Notes under the pieces: model-generated | Databases searched by the model: none | What the model was told of the DNA's origin: nothing | The model's input: the letters and a program-made list of their open reading frames with translations, nothing else | Shown here: one piece after another, positions 15,065 through 15,257 of the stretch | Position numbering within the stretch: position 1 is the first letter of the stretch | How the letters are laid out: every line of letters starts with the position of its first letter | Program-made: the position numbers and the translations under genes | Assembly: GCA_017430835.1 (NCBI GenBank) | Contig: JAFRMD010000045.1 | Location: 1-15,257, forward strand | Reading direction: 5' to 3' | Length of the DNA stretch: 15,257 nucleotides | From: Methanosphaera sp. | Lineage (GTDB): Archaea > Methanobacteriota > Methanobacteria > Methanobacteriales > Methanobacteriaceae

Positions 15065-15257
15065 TATTAATTTTTAACCTCCATACTCTTTTTAGATTAA
15101 ACAGCAATAACAAAATATTTTTCCAATTAAGTATGATTCATGAAAATATATACTAAAAATCATATTTATCCATTAACTAGTTTTAAATTCTTTAAAAATT
15201 AAAAATAACAAAAAATAATACAGATAAAAATATCATCGTATTGTAAATAAATTAAAA
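15065..15257. other. AT-rich 3' flank of get3, U-tracts only
   Basis: No gene is seen on either strand up to the window edge. U5 runs at about 15070-15074 and 15089-15093 on the plus strand could end the get3 transcript. A GGAGG on the minus strand near 15080 is not followed by a start codon at useful spacing, so it does not mark a gene. Confidence 0.4.

Overview
The window looks like a chromosomal segment of a very AT-rich methanogenic archaeon of the order Methanobacteriales. Methanosphaera (M. stadtmanae or a close relative) is the best guess. The reasons are: methanol-methyltransferase genes (the 5' end of mtaB and a complete mtaA); an archaeal CTP-type riboflavin kinase; a thiol:fumarate-reductase-type flavoprotein; an archaeal leucyl-tRNA synthetase and Get3; archaeal-style promoters (TTTATATA-like boxes); GGTGA/GGAGG ribosome binding sites; and a tRNA without an encoded CCA. 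The species name is an inference. I could not search any database.

Layout. 1-396 (-): 5' end of mtaB, cut by the window edge. 397-929: gene-free, extremely AT-rich, with U7 tracts behind mtaA and repeated motifs ahead of mtaB. 930-1943 (-): mtaA. 1944-2330: divergent mtaA/gatA control region with dyads and a repeated motif. 2331-3698 (+): gatA. 3737-3773: hairpin terminator shared by convergent gatA and tfrA. 7131-3784 (-): three-gene operon hisG, FAH-family gene, tfrA. 7290-7712 (+): ribK, followed at 7808-8233 by an unrecognised 141-residue gene. 8223-8284: tandem hairpins between convergent genes. 9790-8288 (-): a CobQ/CbiA-like amidotransferase with its two domains in swapped order. 9984-9913 (-): tRNA-Arg(GCG). 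12942-10081 (-): leuS. 13905-13111 (-): nadE. 14081-15064 (+): get3/arsA-type ATPase. 15065-15257: AT-rich, no gene seen.

How the genes relate. MtaB and MtaA are the two methyl-transfer enzymes of methanol-dependent methanogenesis: MtaB moves the methyl of methanol to the corrinoid protein MtaC, and MtaA moves it on to coenzyme M. MtaC is not in the window. TfrA is the flavin subunit of the enzyme that reduces fumarate with CoM-SH and CoB-SH for biosynthesis. It is preceded in its operon by a FAH-family protein that could plausibly act on oxaloacetate, and by the first histidine-biosynthesis enzyme. The rest is housekeeping: tRNA charging (GatA, LeuS, tRNA-Arg), cofactors (RibK, NadE) and tail-anchored protein targeting (Get3).

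No mobile element, CRISPR array, prophage or defence system was seen. The least explained items are the domain-swapped amidotransferase, the orphan 141-residue protein, the FAH-tfrA pairing, and the non-coding architecture around mtaA and mtaB.
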